From Gordonia polyisoprenivorans (GTDB lineage: Bacteria > Actinomycetota > Actinomycetes > Mycobacteriales > Mycobacteriaceae), in the NCBI RefSeq assembly GCF_017654315.1, contig NZ_CP072203.1, positions 1 through 64,000 of the forward strand: a stretch of 64,000 bases of DNA. The letters are read 5' to 3'. The notes beneath the pieces were generated by a model. That model saw only the letters and a list, made by a program, of their open reading frames with translations, had not been told where the DNA came from and made no database searches. Of this stretch, positions 16,210-24,695 are shown one piece after another. The translations under genes and the position numbers were made by a program. Numbering within the stretch: position 1 is the stretch's first letter; the number at the start of each line of letters is the position of its first letter.

Positions 16210-17013
16210 TCACATGCCCATTCCACCGTCGACGGGCAGGCCGGCGCCGGTGATGAACTTCGACGCGTCGGACGCGAGGAAGACCACCGCGTCCGCCATG
16301 TCGTCGATCTGGCCGAGTCGGCCCAGCGGAGTGAGCTCGGCGACCGCGCCGGCGGCGGCCTCGGGGGATTCGAACAATCCAAGGCCCGCCGTCTCCACGG
16401 CAAGCTTGTTGCCCATGGCGGTTGGCGTGAGACCGGGGTAAATGCTGTTGACTCGCACGTCGTAGCCGAGCTTGCCCGACTCGGCGGCCGCGACGCGGGT
16501 GAGCCGGTCGATGGCGGACTTCGATGCGGAGTAGAGGGAGATGCCGGGGAAGGCGATGGTCGCGGCCACCGAGGCGATGTTGATGACTGCGCCACCCGCT
16601 CCGGCCGGTCCGCCTGGGCGCATGGCGCGGAACGCGTGTTTGATGCCAAGAGCGGTGCCGAGGACGTTGATCGAGAGCAGATCGGATGCGGCGACGGGGT
16701 CGAAGTCGACGAGCAACTCGGTGATCTCGATTCCGGCATTGTTGACCACGATGTCGAGGCCGCCGAGAGCACTCACGACCGAGGATATGGCGGCCTCCCA
16801 GTCGGATTCTCTGCGAACGTCGAGCTGGACGAACTCTGCCTTGGCCCCGGCGGCCCGAAGGCCGGCTGCGCTCTCTTGTCCCAGGTCGGCGTTGATATCG
16901 GCGACAGCCACCGAGGCCCCCGCCACGGCCAGGGCAGAGGCCATCCCGGCGCCCAAACCCTGCGCTCCGCCGGTGACAAGGGCAGTCCTACCACTCAGGT
17001 CGTAGCTCGTCAT
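16210..17013 (-). CDS. Short-chain dehydrogenase/reductase
   Basis: A 267-residue Rossmann-fold oxidoreductase. The cofactor motif is TGGAQGLGAG near the N-terminus, NNAG follows mid-protein, and the catalytic tetrad appears with Ser in NIASVAA and YSASK. Asp in VADIN suggests NAD(H). The family oxidises or reduces alcohol/ketone groups; the substrate is unknown. ATG 17013 has AAAGG upstream on the minus strand. It is the first gene of the operon running into the acyl-CoA ligase, and faces a divergent TetR gene across about 185 bp holding palindromic sites. Confidence 0.9.
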   Translation of the reverse strand: MTSYDLSGRTALVTGGAQGLGAGMASALAVAGASVAVADINADLGQESAAGLRAAGAKAEFVQLDVRRESDWEAAISSVVSALGGLDIVVNNAGIEITELLVDFDPVAASDLLSINVLGTALGIKHAFRAMRPGGPAGAGGAVINIASVAATIAFPGISLYSASKSAIDRLTRVAAAESGKLGYDVRVNSIYPGLTPTAMGNKLAVETAGLGLFESPEAAAGAVAELTPLGRLGQIDDMADAVVFLASDASKFITGAGLPVDGGMGM

Positions 17014-17101
17014 CTCATTGCCTTTCGTCGAGAAGTCCCGCCCCGGTTCGCCGACGACCGGGTTCGCATCGATGCGATGTGGATCACAGTACGAAGTTCC
17101 T

Positions 17102-17138
17102 TTGACAGGTGTCAAGAGTTTCTTGGACAACCGTCAAG
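17102..17138. promoter_or_regulatory. Probable TetR operators and SDR-operon promoter
   Basis: TTGACA-GG-TGTCAA at 17102-17115 is a perfect 14-base palindrome. A weaker relative, TTGGACAACCGTCAA, lies just downstream at about 17123-17137. On the minus strand the first palindrome supplies a TTGACA -35 box with TACTGT as a plausible -10 about 18 bases on, pointing at the SDR gene. A repressor bound here would block that promoter; the divergent TetR is the obvious candidate. Confidence 0.55.
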
Positions 17139-17186
17139 GCCGGGTGAAGTTGCGCGCCCTCCCGTGACGGGGTGCGCAATGGGCCG

Positions 17187-17201
17187 TAGAATCGGGTGAT
17201 G
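17187..17201 (+). promoter_or_regulatory. Leaderless-type -10 element of the TetR gene
   Basis: TAGAAT (17187-17192) is followed by exactly six bases and then ATG 17199, with no ribosome binding site. This spacing puts the transcript start at or on the ATG, as in actinobacterial leaderless mRNAs. Confidence 0.5.
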
Positions 17202-17822
17202 ACGACCACCACCTCACGTTCGGAGTCGCGCTCTGGCGTGCGTGGTGCCGACAAGTTCGAGGCGCGGCGCAGTGAGTTGGCGAATGCCACCCTGGTGACC
17301 CTTGCGGAGCTGGGATATGCGCGCACAAGCTTGCGCGAGATCGCGCAGAATTCTCCGTACTCCCACGGCGTTCTGCACTACTACTTCCGGGACAAGCTCG
17401 ATCTCATCGCCGAGGCGGTGAAGATCTTCGAGGCAATGTGCGTCACGCGATACGACGAGGCCGTTGCCACCTCGACGACGGCCGGAGAGTTGCGCCACGG
17501 CTTCACCGACATGTTCTTCACCACGCTCGCCTCGGAATCGTCGTTGCATCGGCTGTGGTACGACCTCCGTAACCAGACGCGTTTCGAGTCTGCCTTGCGG
17601 GCGGAGGTTGCCGATATCGAAACCCGTCGCGCACAGATGATCTGGAACGTCATCGACCGCTACTGCGAATTGCGCGGCGAACCTTCGAGAATGTCGGAAT
17701 CGTTGGCGTATGTGACGTTCGATGGCATCTTCCAGCGCGGCCTGGACGATCTCCTCAATGGCGTTGACGTCAAGGCGCTCGAATCACGCCGGCTTCTCGA
17801 CGAGGCATTCGACGCGCTGTAA
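17199..17822 (+). CDS. TetR-family transcriptional regulator
   Basis: A 207-residue one-component regulator. The N-terminal helix-turn-helix is clear (TLAELGYARTSLREIAQN followed by HGVLHYYFRDKLDLIAEAV); the C-terminal ligand domain is of the TetR_C type but its ligand is unknown. It is divergent from the SDR / acyl-CoA ligase / LLM operon, with palindromes between, so it probably represses that operon until an acyl-CoA or related compound binds. GTG 17196 is possible; ATG 17199 fits the leaderless -10. Confidence 0.88.
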   Translation: MTTTTSRSESRSGVRGADKFEARRSELANATLVTLAELGYARTSLREIAQNSPYSHGVLHYYFRDKLDLIAEAVKIFEAMCVTRYDEAVATSTTAGELRHGFTDMFFTTLASESSLHRLWYDLRNQTRFESALRAEVADIETRRAQMIWNVIDRYCELRGEPSRMSESLAYVTFDGIFQRGLDDLLNGVDVKALESRRLLDEAFDAL

Positions 17823-17958
17823 CGACGAGCAAGTCCGGCGTCGCGGACGTGAACTCACGGGAGCGGCGGCTATCACCACGACCGCTCTCATCACATCCGC
17901 CCTTGCGGGATTCACCCCCTCCATTTATTGTTTTCCATACAAACATCAGGGAGAACCC

Positions 17959-18603
17959 GTGACCACTGCGCGCCGAGGCAGCCGCGAGGCCGGCAAGGCC
18001 ACCCGAACCGCTCTGCTGCGTGCGGCCGGCGAGGTGTTCGCCGAGGTCGGGGAGACCGCGTCGGTGGCGCAGATCTGCGCCCGGGCCGACGCCTTTCCCA
18101 ATCAGGTCACCTACTACTTCGGGTCCAAGGAGCAGTTGTTCGTCGAGGTGGCGTGTACGGCGGTGCTGCGTGCCGGTTGGCATGCCGAGCAAGCGGCCGC
18201 GTCGGCGACAACGGTCCGTGACTACACCCGCATACTCGTCGAGACTCTCCTCGGCCCGCAGTCGCGCAGCGTCGAGCTGTTCACCATCGCCATGCTGTTG
18301 GTGTCGCGTCGCACCGATCTACGCCCCCACATCACCGAGACGCTGTCCACCCTGCACGACCGCGGCGAGGCCGCGCTCCTCGACACCCTGGTCCGCACCG
18401 GATGGCGGCTGCGCGCCGAGATCGGCGTCGAGGCCCGGGCCTTCTGGTCGGCGATCTTCGGTCTGACCGTCCAAAATGCCGCCACCGGAGACGAATTGGG
18501 GACATCCGCCGCCCAGGCCGTCACCGTTCTGTTCACCAATATGGGCATCCCCGACAGCGTGCTCGACCAGCCGCTAACCCCAACCGGAAAGGTATCGCCG
18601 TGA
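17959..18603 (+). CDS. TetR-family transcriptional regulator
   Basis: A 214-residue TetR protein with HTH residues VAQICARADAFPNQVTYYFG and a helical C-terminal domain. GTG 17959 is chosen because AGGGAG lies five bases upstream. Its stop overlaps the start of the AidB-like acyl-CoA dehydrogenase (GTGA), so the two are translationally coupled and it probably controls its own operon. It differs clearly from the TetR just upstream. Confidence 0.87.
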   Translation: MTTARRGSREAGKATRTALLRAAGEVFAEVGETASVAQICARADAFPNQVTYYFGSKEQLFVEVACTAVLRAGWHAEQAAASATTVRDYTRILVETLLGPQSRSVELFTIAMLLVSRRTDLRPHITETLSTLHDRGEAALLDTLVRTGWRLRAEIGVEARAFWSAIFGLTVQNAATGDELGTSAAQAVTVLFTNMGIPDSVLDQPLTPTGKVSP

Positions 18604-20303
18604 CCTCAACCAACGCAACCACCACCAACCCAAACGACACGGCACAACCGCAGCCACATCTCACCCACGCGGTCTTCAATCAGTCCACACCGCGCGTCGA
18701 CGTCAACGAGTACGAGCTGAACCCCGTTCTGCAAGAAGCGGTTGCGCGTCACGACGCGGGATGGGCCGACGTTGAGCTGCGCGAGGTCGGCGCGTTGGTC
18801 GGCAGCGCGACGTTCCAGCACGACGCGCATCTGGCCAACACCATCACCCCCGAACTGCACACCTTCGACCGATGGGGCCACCGCATCGACGAGGTCGAGT
18901 ACCACCCGTCGTATCACCGCATCATCTCCGCGTCGATTTCCCATGGCGCCCATACCCGTTGCTGGGCCGATCCGCAGGCAGGCTCGCATGTCGCCCGGGC
19001 CGCAGTGTTCATGCTCTTCGGTCAGATCGAGCCAGGCCATGCATGCCCGGTATCGATGACCCACGCGGTGATCCCGTCACTGGAACTGCAACCCGACGTC
19101 GCTGCCACCTGGGTACCGAAAGCACTGTCGCGCAGCTACTCTCCCGGTCTGTCCGCCGGCAAGTCATCGGCGATCTTCGGGATGTCGATGACCGAGAAGC
19201 AGGGCGGATCGGATGTCCGCGCCAACACCACCGTCGCCCGACCAGTCGGCGCGGGCGGCCCGGGTGCGGAGTACCTGCTGACCGGACACAAGTGGTTCTG
19301 CTCGGCGCCGATGTCGGATGCGTTCCTGGTGCTCGCGCAGGCGCAGGGCCGCGGCGGTGAGGGACTGTCGTGCTTCCTGCTCCCCCGCGTCCTGCCAGAC
19401 GGAACCCGCAACGTCTTCCGCATCCAACGGCTGAAGAACAAGCTGGGCAACAAGTCCAACGCGTCCAGTGAGATCGAACTCGACGGCACCGTCGCGCTGA
19501 TGGTCGGCGAGCCGGGCCGCGGAGTGCGCACCATCATCGAGATGGTCGCCCAGACCCGACTGGACTGCGTGCTGGGCAGTGCCGCGGGGATGCGGCAGTC
19601 CGTCGCCGAAGCGGTATGGCATGCCCGCCATCGCGCGGCATTCGGTGCGACGCTGGCCGACCAGCCGGCCATGACGGCCGTATTGGCTGATCTCGCACTG
19701 GAATCCGAGGCGGCCACGGTCACCGCGATGCGCCTGGCACGCGCCCACGACGAGGATGCCTCTGACACCGAACGTGCCTTCCGCCGCCTGGGGACCGCGG
19801 TGGCCAAGTACTGGATCTGCAAACGCGGCCCGCATCACGCCTACGAAGCCCTGGAATGCCTGGGCGGCAACGGATACACCGAGGACTTTCCGCTCGCCAT
19901 GCGCTACCGCGAACAACCGGTGATGGCCGTCTGGGAGGGTTCGGGCAACGTTATCGCCCTCGACGTGCTGCGCGCCATGACCCGTGAACCGGAATCGGTC
20001 GGCGCCTTCGACGCCGAGGTGAATCTGGCGCGCGGTGCGCACGCCGACCTCGACACCCACCTCGACCGGTTGCGCGACCAGCTCGGCGAACTCGCCGGAC
20101 TCGACGCCGCAGCCGCTCAGCGCAACGCGCGACGGGTCGTCGAATCGATGGCGCTGGCGCTGGAAGCATCTCTGCTCGTGCGGTTCTCACCGACTGAAGT
20201 CGCCGAGGCGTTCATCGCCGCGCGACTCGGCACCGACCGTGGATTCGAGTACGGCACCCTACCCACCGGCACCGACCTGGAGCTCATTCTGTCTCGTCAG
20301 TGA
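18600..20303 (+). CDS. Acyl-CoA dehydrogenase, AidB-like
   Basis: A 567-residue flavoprotein of the acyl-CoA dehydrogenase superfamily. MTEKQGGSDVRANTT and the long N-terminal extension match the AidB subgroup; LECLGGNGYTEDFPLAMRYRE is the ACAD C-terminal motif. E. coli AidB is tied to alkylation damage, but actinobacterial relatives are often placed with acyl-CoA metabolism, and here the neighbours are CoA enzymes. GTG 18600 overlaps the TetR stop and has AAAGG upstream. The 3' end overlaps the convergent LysR gene by 20 bp. Confidence 0.88.
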   Translation: MTSTNATTTNPNDTAQPQPHLTHAVFNQSTPRVDVNEYELNPVLQEAVARHDAGWADVELREVGALVGSATFQHDAHLANTITPELHTFDRWGHRIDEVEYHPSYHRIISASISHGAHTRCWADPQAGSHVARAAVFMLFGQIEPGHACPVSMTHAVIPSLELQPDVAATWVPKALSRSYSPGLSAGKSSAIFGMSMTEKQGGSDVRANTTVARPVGAGGPGAEYLLTGHKWFCSAPMSDAFLVLAQAQGRGGEGLSCFLLPRVLPDGTRNVFRIQRLKNKLGNKSNASSEIELDGTVALMVGEPGRGVRTIIEMVAQTRLDCVLGSAAGMRQSVAEAVWHARHRAAFGATLADQPAMTAVLADLALESEAATVTAMRLARAHDEDASDTERAFRRLGTAVAKYWICKRGPHHAYEALECLGGNGYTEDFPLAMRYREQPVMAVWEGSGNVIALDVLRAMTREPESVGAFDAEVNLARGAHADLDTHLDRLRDQLGELAGLDAAAAQRNARRVVESMALALEASLLVRFSPTEVAEAFIAARLGTDRGFEYGTLPTGTDLELILSRQ

Positions 20304-21174
20304 TCCCGACCGCGTCGAGGATGGCGTTCCGGATCCTCGACGCAGTGTTCGGCAGCCACATAGCCATCACCGGGGTCATCGGCGGGTCGTCGAACGAAAC
20401 GACGCGAATCTGGTTCTGGTACAACCATCCCGGCTGATTGGTGACGAACGCACACGCATCCGGATGGGTGATCACCGACATGTGCGGCGGAGTTCCACGT
20501 AGATTCGACACGACGATCTCCGGCTCGAAACCCGCTCGGCGACAGTACGACACGATCATGTTCTTGTAGTCGTCCTCGAGTTCGGACACCACAATCGGGT
20601 GATCGGCGAGATCGCGCATCGCACACGTCGGATTCTTCGACAGCGGATTGTCGGCGTTGACCGCCAGTCGCAGCTCGTGCCGAGTGGCGATGGCACCGGC
20701 CAGATCGGTCGGCGCGGTGTGCGAGCGGGCGAGCACCATGTCGACGTCGCCGGACATGATGGCGTCGCGGATGTCACCCGGCCACAGCGGCTTGACGGTG
20801 ATCAGCAACGACGGATCGGCCAACACCGCACCCTCGATGACCTGGAAGACCTCCGACGGCGCCAACCCCGGGGTGTGCCCGATGGAGAACGGGTCGGGCT
20901 TGTTGTCGTCGATCATCTTGACCTCGGCCGCGAGATTCGACCCGCCGGCCAGCAACGGGATCGCTCCCTCGTAGAGCGCAACCCCGGCGGGCGTAGGCGT
21001 CAGGGTTCGTCGCGACCGAGAGAACAACTCGACGTCGAGTTGCCGCTCGAGTTCGCGAATTGCGACAGAAAGCGCCTGCTGGGAGATGTAGAGCCGCTCG
21101 GCCGCCACCCGCAACGACGGGGCATCGACCACCGCCATGAACATCCGCAGCCGTCGAAGATCGAGATCGCGCAT
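20284..21174 (-). CDS. LysR-family transcriptional regulator
   Basis: A 296-residue LysR protein. The N-terminal winged helix (LDLRRLRMFMAVVDAP, AAERLYISQQALSVAIRELE) is standard; the rest is a periplasmic-binding-protein-like effector domain. It is read leftward from a 410-bp spacer shared with the thiolase/ECH fusion gene, the usual arrangement for a LysR activating a divergent target. The effector is unknown. Confidence 0.9.
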   Translation of the reverse strand: MRDLDLRRLRMFMAVVDAPSLRVAAERLYISQQALSVAIRELERQLDVELFSRSRRTLTPTPAGVALYEGAIPLLAGGSNLAAEVKMIDDNKPDPFSIGHTPGLAPSEVFQVIEGAVLADPSLLITVKPLWPGDIRDAIMSGDVDMVLARSHTAPTDLAGAIATRHELRLAVNADNPLSKNPTCAMRDLADHPIVVSELEDDYKNMIVSYCRRAGFEPEIVVSNLRGTPPHMSVITHPDACAFVTNQPGWLYQNQIRVVSFDDPPMTPVMAMWLPNTASRIRNAILDAVGITDETE

Positions 21175-21584
21175 TACCGGCCTACCGCCTTTCTCGCCCC
21201 ACCCTCAAGGTCGCCTTGTTGGAAGACAACATATCCGATATCGATGAGCGTCGTTTGTCATTCTATTGTTGTCAATACCCCAGTGGTTGACCGCGTTCGG
21301 GTGGACTCCGAGACAGAGACCATTTCCGGCACGCGATCGGCGTGGCATCGGGGGTGCCATGTCGTCGACCGGCAGTCGACAAACAGCCGCACGCTGGCGC
21401 TTTACCGCGGGGCGGTCCACATCGCGGCCCTGCACGCCGCGGCACAGAGGGGTTGCCGCGGCGTACGGTCCCCCTCTCCCCACCGATCCTCCTGGTCGTG
21501 CGAGCACACAGGCGCATCGGCGGCCACGCCTCGTCACATGGAACGATGGTCGGCACATGTCTCATGTGACCGGGAGGACACCGC
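21175..21584. other. Intergenic region between lysR and the fusion gene
   Basis: About 410 bp with no convincing gene. Near the LysR start, GACAACA (21225-21231) and TGTTGTC (21267-21273) form a spaced inverted repeat in an AT-richer stretch, a possible LysR binding or promoter region. Short open frames on both strands here look incidental. Confidence 0.4.
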
Positions 21585-23981
21585 ATGACTCACGAAGCCC
21601 AGTTGCACGACCTCGATCCGCGCACCCCCGTCATCGTCGGCGTCGGGCAGGCGTCCGAGCGCATCACCGACGCCGACTACCGGGGTCTGGGTGAGGCCGA
21701 TCTGGCCGCCTGCGCGCTCGATGCGGCACTGAACGACACCGGCGTCGCACCCACCGACGTGGCACGGGCCGTCGACACCGTCGTCGCGGTGCGATCCTTC
21801 GAGGTGTCGAGTCCGCTCTCGTCGTCGCCGCTGGGCCGTCCGGACAACATGCCGCGCGCGGTCGCCGGCCGGATCGGGGTCACGCCGCGGCGCGCGGTCA
21901 CCGAGGTGGTCGGCGGACAGAGCCCGCAGAAACTGGTCGACGAGTTCGCGCAGTCCATCGCCGACGGCAATGCAGACGCTGTGCTGATCTTCGGCTCGGA
22001 GGTGATGTCGACGGTTCGGCACGCGCTCAAGTCTCTCCCCGCCGAAGCACGCCCCGACTTCTCCGAGACGGTGCCCGGCGATCACGAGGACCGCGGATTC
22101 GGGCTCAAGGGCCTCACCTCGGTACAGGAGGCGCGACATGGACTCCTCGAGCCGATCACCCAGTACGCACTGCTGGAGAACGCGCGGCGGCACCATCGGG
22201 GACTGTCCCGCGCCGACTACGCGCGGTCGATGGCCGAACTGTTCGCCCCGATGTCGGCGATCGCGGCCGCCAATCCGCATGCGGCGTCGCCGGAAGCGCG
22301 TTCGGTCGAGGAAGTCGCGACGGCGTCGGACTCCAATCGCGCGCTGGCCGAACCGTATACGCGCCTGCTGGTCGCGCGCGATCAGGTGAATCAGGCGGCC
22401 GGAGCCATCGTGATGTCGGCGGCCAAGGCCACCGAGCTCGGAATCGACCCCGCGCGTTGGGTATTCGTACACGGGCACAGTGATCTGCGGGAGCGGCCGT
22501 TGATGGAACGCGTCGACCTGTCGACGAGTCCCGCGTCGATCGCCGCGATGACCACCGCCCTCGACATGGCCGGCCTCACCCTCGACGACATCGCCTTCCT
22601 CGATCTCTACAGCTGCTTCCCGATCGCGGTGTTCAACATCTGCGACGCCTTCGGCCTGCGCGCCGACGATCCGCGTGGGTTGACCGTCACCGGCGGACTG
22701 CCCTACTTCGGCGGCCCCGGCAACAATTATTCGATGCACGCCATCGCCGAGGTCGTCGACCGAGTACGTTCGCGCCCTGGCGCTTTCGGCCTCGTTGCCG
22801 CCAACGGCGGGCTGATGAGCAAGTACTCGGTGGGCATCTACGCCACCACGCCGACCCTGTGGCGGGCCGGCGACGACGCCCGCATCCAACGAGAACTCGA
22901 CAGCCGACCGTCTGTCGACGAGCGACGCAATGCCGACGGCGCCGCGACCATCGAGAGTTTCACCGTGTTGCCCGCCGACAAGAACGGGCGCCGAAAGTCC
23001 ATCGTCGTCGGCCGCCTGGCGGGCGGCGCGCGCTTCGTTGCCAACGGCGCCGAGGGTGACGACGAACTCCTCGAATTGCTCACCGGGAGCGATGATCCCA
23101 TCGGTTCACCGATCTACGTCCGTTTCTTCGCCCGCGGCAACCGCGTGTCCGTTTCCGATGCGCGGATGTCCGAGTTGTTCCCGGTCAGACCGCCCGGCTT
23201 TCGGGAGGAGTACGAGAACGTCGTCATTCGTCGGGACGGCCGTGTCCTCGAGGTGACGATCAACCGGCCGGCGGCGCGTAATGCACTCGACCCGACGGCC
23301 AACGCCGAACTCGACGAGATCTTCGACGCCTACTTCGCCGACCCCGACCTCTGGGTCGCAATCCTCACCGGTGCGGGCGACAAGGCCTTCTCCGCCGGAA
23401 ATGATCTGGCGCACATGGCCGGTGACGCGATGCTCACGGTCCCGAAGAACGGCTTCGGCGGACTCACCTCGCGCCGGGAACTACCCAAGCCGGTGATCGC
23501 CGCCGTCAACGGCGTGGCCCTCGGCGGTGGCCTCGAGATCGCCCTCGCGTGTCACGTCATCGTCGCCGACGAGAAGGCTAGTTTCGGTCTGCCCGAGGTG
23601 AAGGTGGGCCTGGCAGCCGCCGCGGGCGGACTCGTGCGGTTACCGCGCGCGATCAGCCCGGCACTGGCCCGCGACATGATCCTCACCGGCCGCCGCATCG
23701 ACACCGCCGAGGCCTACCGCATCGGCCTCGTCAGCCGCATCGCCGACCACAGACAGGTACTCGTGGCCGCACGTCAAGTGGCGCAGGAGATCCTGGCCGG
23801 CTCGCCGACGTCGGTCCGGGCATCGTTGCAGGCAATGGCCGACGCCGAGGCCATCGACGATCCAGTTGAGGCGATCGAGGCGACCTCCTCGGTCCTCGAC
23901 TCGCTGCTGATCAGTCAGGACACCATCGAGGGCATCAGCGCGTTCGTCACCAAGCGTCCCCCGCGGTGGACGGGGCGGTAG
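21585..23981 (+). CDS. Fusion of SCP-x/thiolase-like domain with enoyl-CoA hydratase
   Basis: A single 798-residue frame. Residues about 12-500 are a thiolase-like protein (TPVIVGVGQASER, RWVFVHGHSD, GGLPYFGGPGNNYSMHA), of the kind annotated as acetyl-CoA acetyltransferase or lipid-transfer-like thiolase. A nucleophilic cysteine is not seen where thiolases have it (the stretch reads TEVVGGQSPQKLV). Residues about 545-798 are crotonase: GNDLAHMAGD, GGGLEIALACH and FGLPEVKVGL keep the two catalytic glutamate positions. Fusion would couple two beta-oxidation-like steps. The LysR upstream is its likely regulator. Confidence 0.85.
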   Translation: MTHEAQLHDLDPRTPVIVGVGQASERITDADYRGLGEADLAACALDAALNDTGVAPTDVARAVDTVVAVRSFEVSSPLSSSPLGRPDNMPRAVAGRIGVTPRRAVTEVVGGQSPQKLVDEFAQSIADGNADAVLIFGSEVMSTVRHALKSLPAEARPDFSETVPGDHEDRGFGLKGLTSVQEARHGLLEPITQYALLENARRHHRGLSRADYARSMAELFAPMSAIAAANPHAASPEARSVEEVATASDSNRALAEPYTRLLVARDQVNQAAGAIVMSAAKATELGIDPARWVFVHGHSDLRERPLMERVDLSTSPASIAAMTTALDMAGLTLDDIAFLDLYSCFPIAVFNICDAFGLRADDPRGLTVTGGLPYFGGPGNNYSMHAIAEVVDRVRSRPGAFGLVAANGGLMSKYSVGIYATTPTLWRAGDDARIQRELDSRPSVDERRNADGAATIESFTVLPADKNGRRKSIVVGRLAGGARFVANGAEGDDELLELLTGSDDPIGSPIYVRFFARGNRVSVSDARMSELFPVRPPGFREEYENVVIRRDGRVLEVTINRPAARNALDPTANAELDEIFDAYFADPDLWVAILTGAGDKAFSAGNDLAHMAGDAMLTVPKNGFGGLTSRRELPKPVIAAVNGVALGGGLEIALACHVIVADEKASFGLPEVKVGLAAAAGGLVRLPRAISPALARDMILTGRRIDTAEAYRIGLVSRIADHRQVLVAARQVAQEILAGSPTSVRASLQAMADAEAIDDPVEAIEATSSVLDSLLISQDTIEGISAFVTKRPPRWTGR

Positions 23982-24029
23982 GGTTTGCGGGTTCGGGGTG
24001 GTGGAGCGGAAGATATTGTGTCTCAACGG

Positions 24030-24596
24030 GTCTCGAGGCTCGTCGCTAACGCTCCTCACACCTCGACCAGCGGGTGAAAACGTCGCCACCAGGTGGCGGC
24101 CACCACCCCGCCGATGGTCGAGGTGCCCGAGCCCGCCAGGGCGAGGGCCTCGAGACCCGGCGACACGACAACGCCGACACGGAACCAGCACCGGCACAAG
24201 AGGTCTCGAGGCTCGTCGCTAACGCTCCTCACACCTCGACCAGCGGGAGAAAACGTCACCACCAGGTGGCGGCCACCACCCCGCCGATGGTCGAGGTGCC
24301 CGAGCCCGCCAGGGCGAGGGCCTCGAGACCCGGCGACACGACAACGCCGACACGGAACCAGCACCGGCACAAGAGGTCTCGAGGCTCGTCGCTAACGCTC
24401 CTCACACCTCGACCAGCGGGAGAAAACGTCACCACCGGGTGGCGGCCACCACCCCGCCGATGGTCGAGGTGCCCGAGCCCGCCAGGGCGAGGGCCTCGAG
24501 ACCCGGCGACACGACAACGCCGACACGGAACCAGCACCGGCACAAGAGGTCTCGAGGCTCGTCGCTAACGCTCCTCACACCTCGACCAGCGGGAGG
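24030..24596. repeat. Tandem array of 173-bp units
   Basis: Units begin at 24030, 24203, 24376 and 24549, an exact 173-bp period, giving three full units and a partial fourth; differences are a few substitutions (for example GCCACC/ACCACC). Each unit holds two inverted ends, GGTCTCGAGGCTC...CACCTCGACC and TGGTCGAGGTG...GCCTCGAGACC, so it can fold into a long cruciform. Related single elements occur at 58363-58410, 58462-58503 and 58870-58911. Open frames across it on both strands are products of the repeat. The rest of 23982-24695 holds no gene. Confidence 0.92.
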
Positions 24597-24695
24597 AATG
24601 GCCGCCGCCGGGTGGAAGCACCCCAGCGGGAGAAGCTGTCGCTGGCGGGCGGCGGCACACCAGTGGAGGAGGGGGCCGGCCACCGGCGGGGTGGG

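Noticed and set aside
14673..16772. A single 699-residue acyl-CoA synthetase with a long N-terminal extension
   Set aside because: The extension is the SDR gene read in the wrong frame; a GTG four bases after the SDR stop gives the normal start.
24030..24596. Possible CRISPR array
   Set aside because: The whole 173-bp unit repeats, with no short repeat/unique spacer structure and no cas genes.
24056..24683. Repeated open frames of about 85-165 codons on both strands in the tandem array
   Set aside because: They arise because the 173-bp unit happens to lack stops in some frames; no start signals or protein features.
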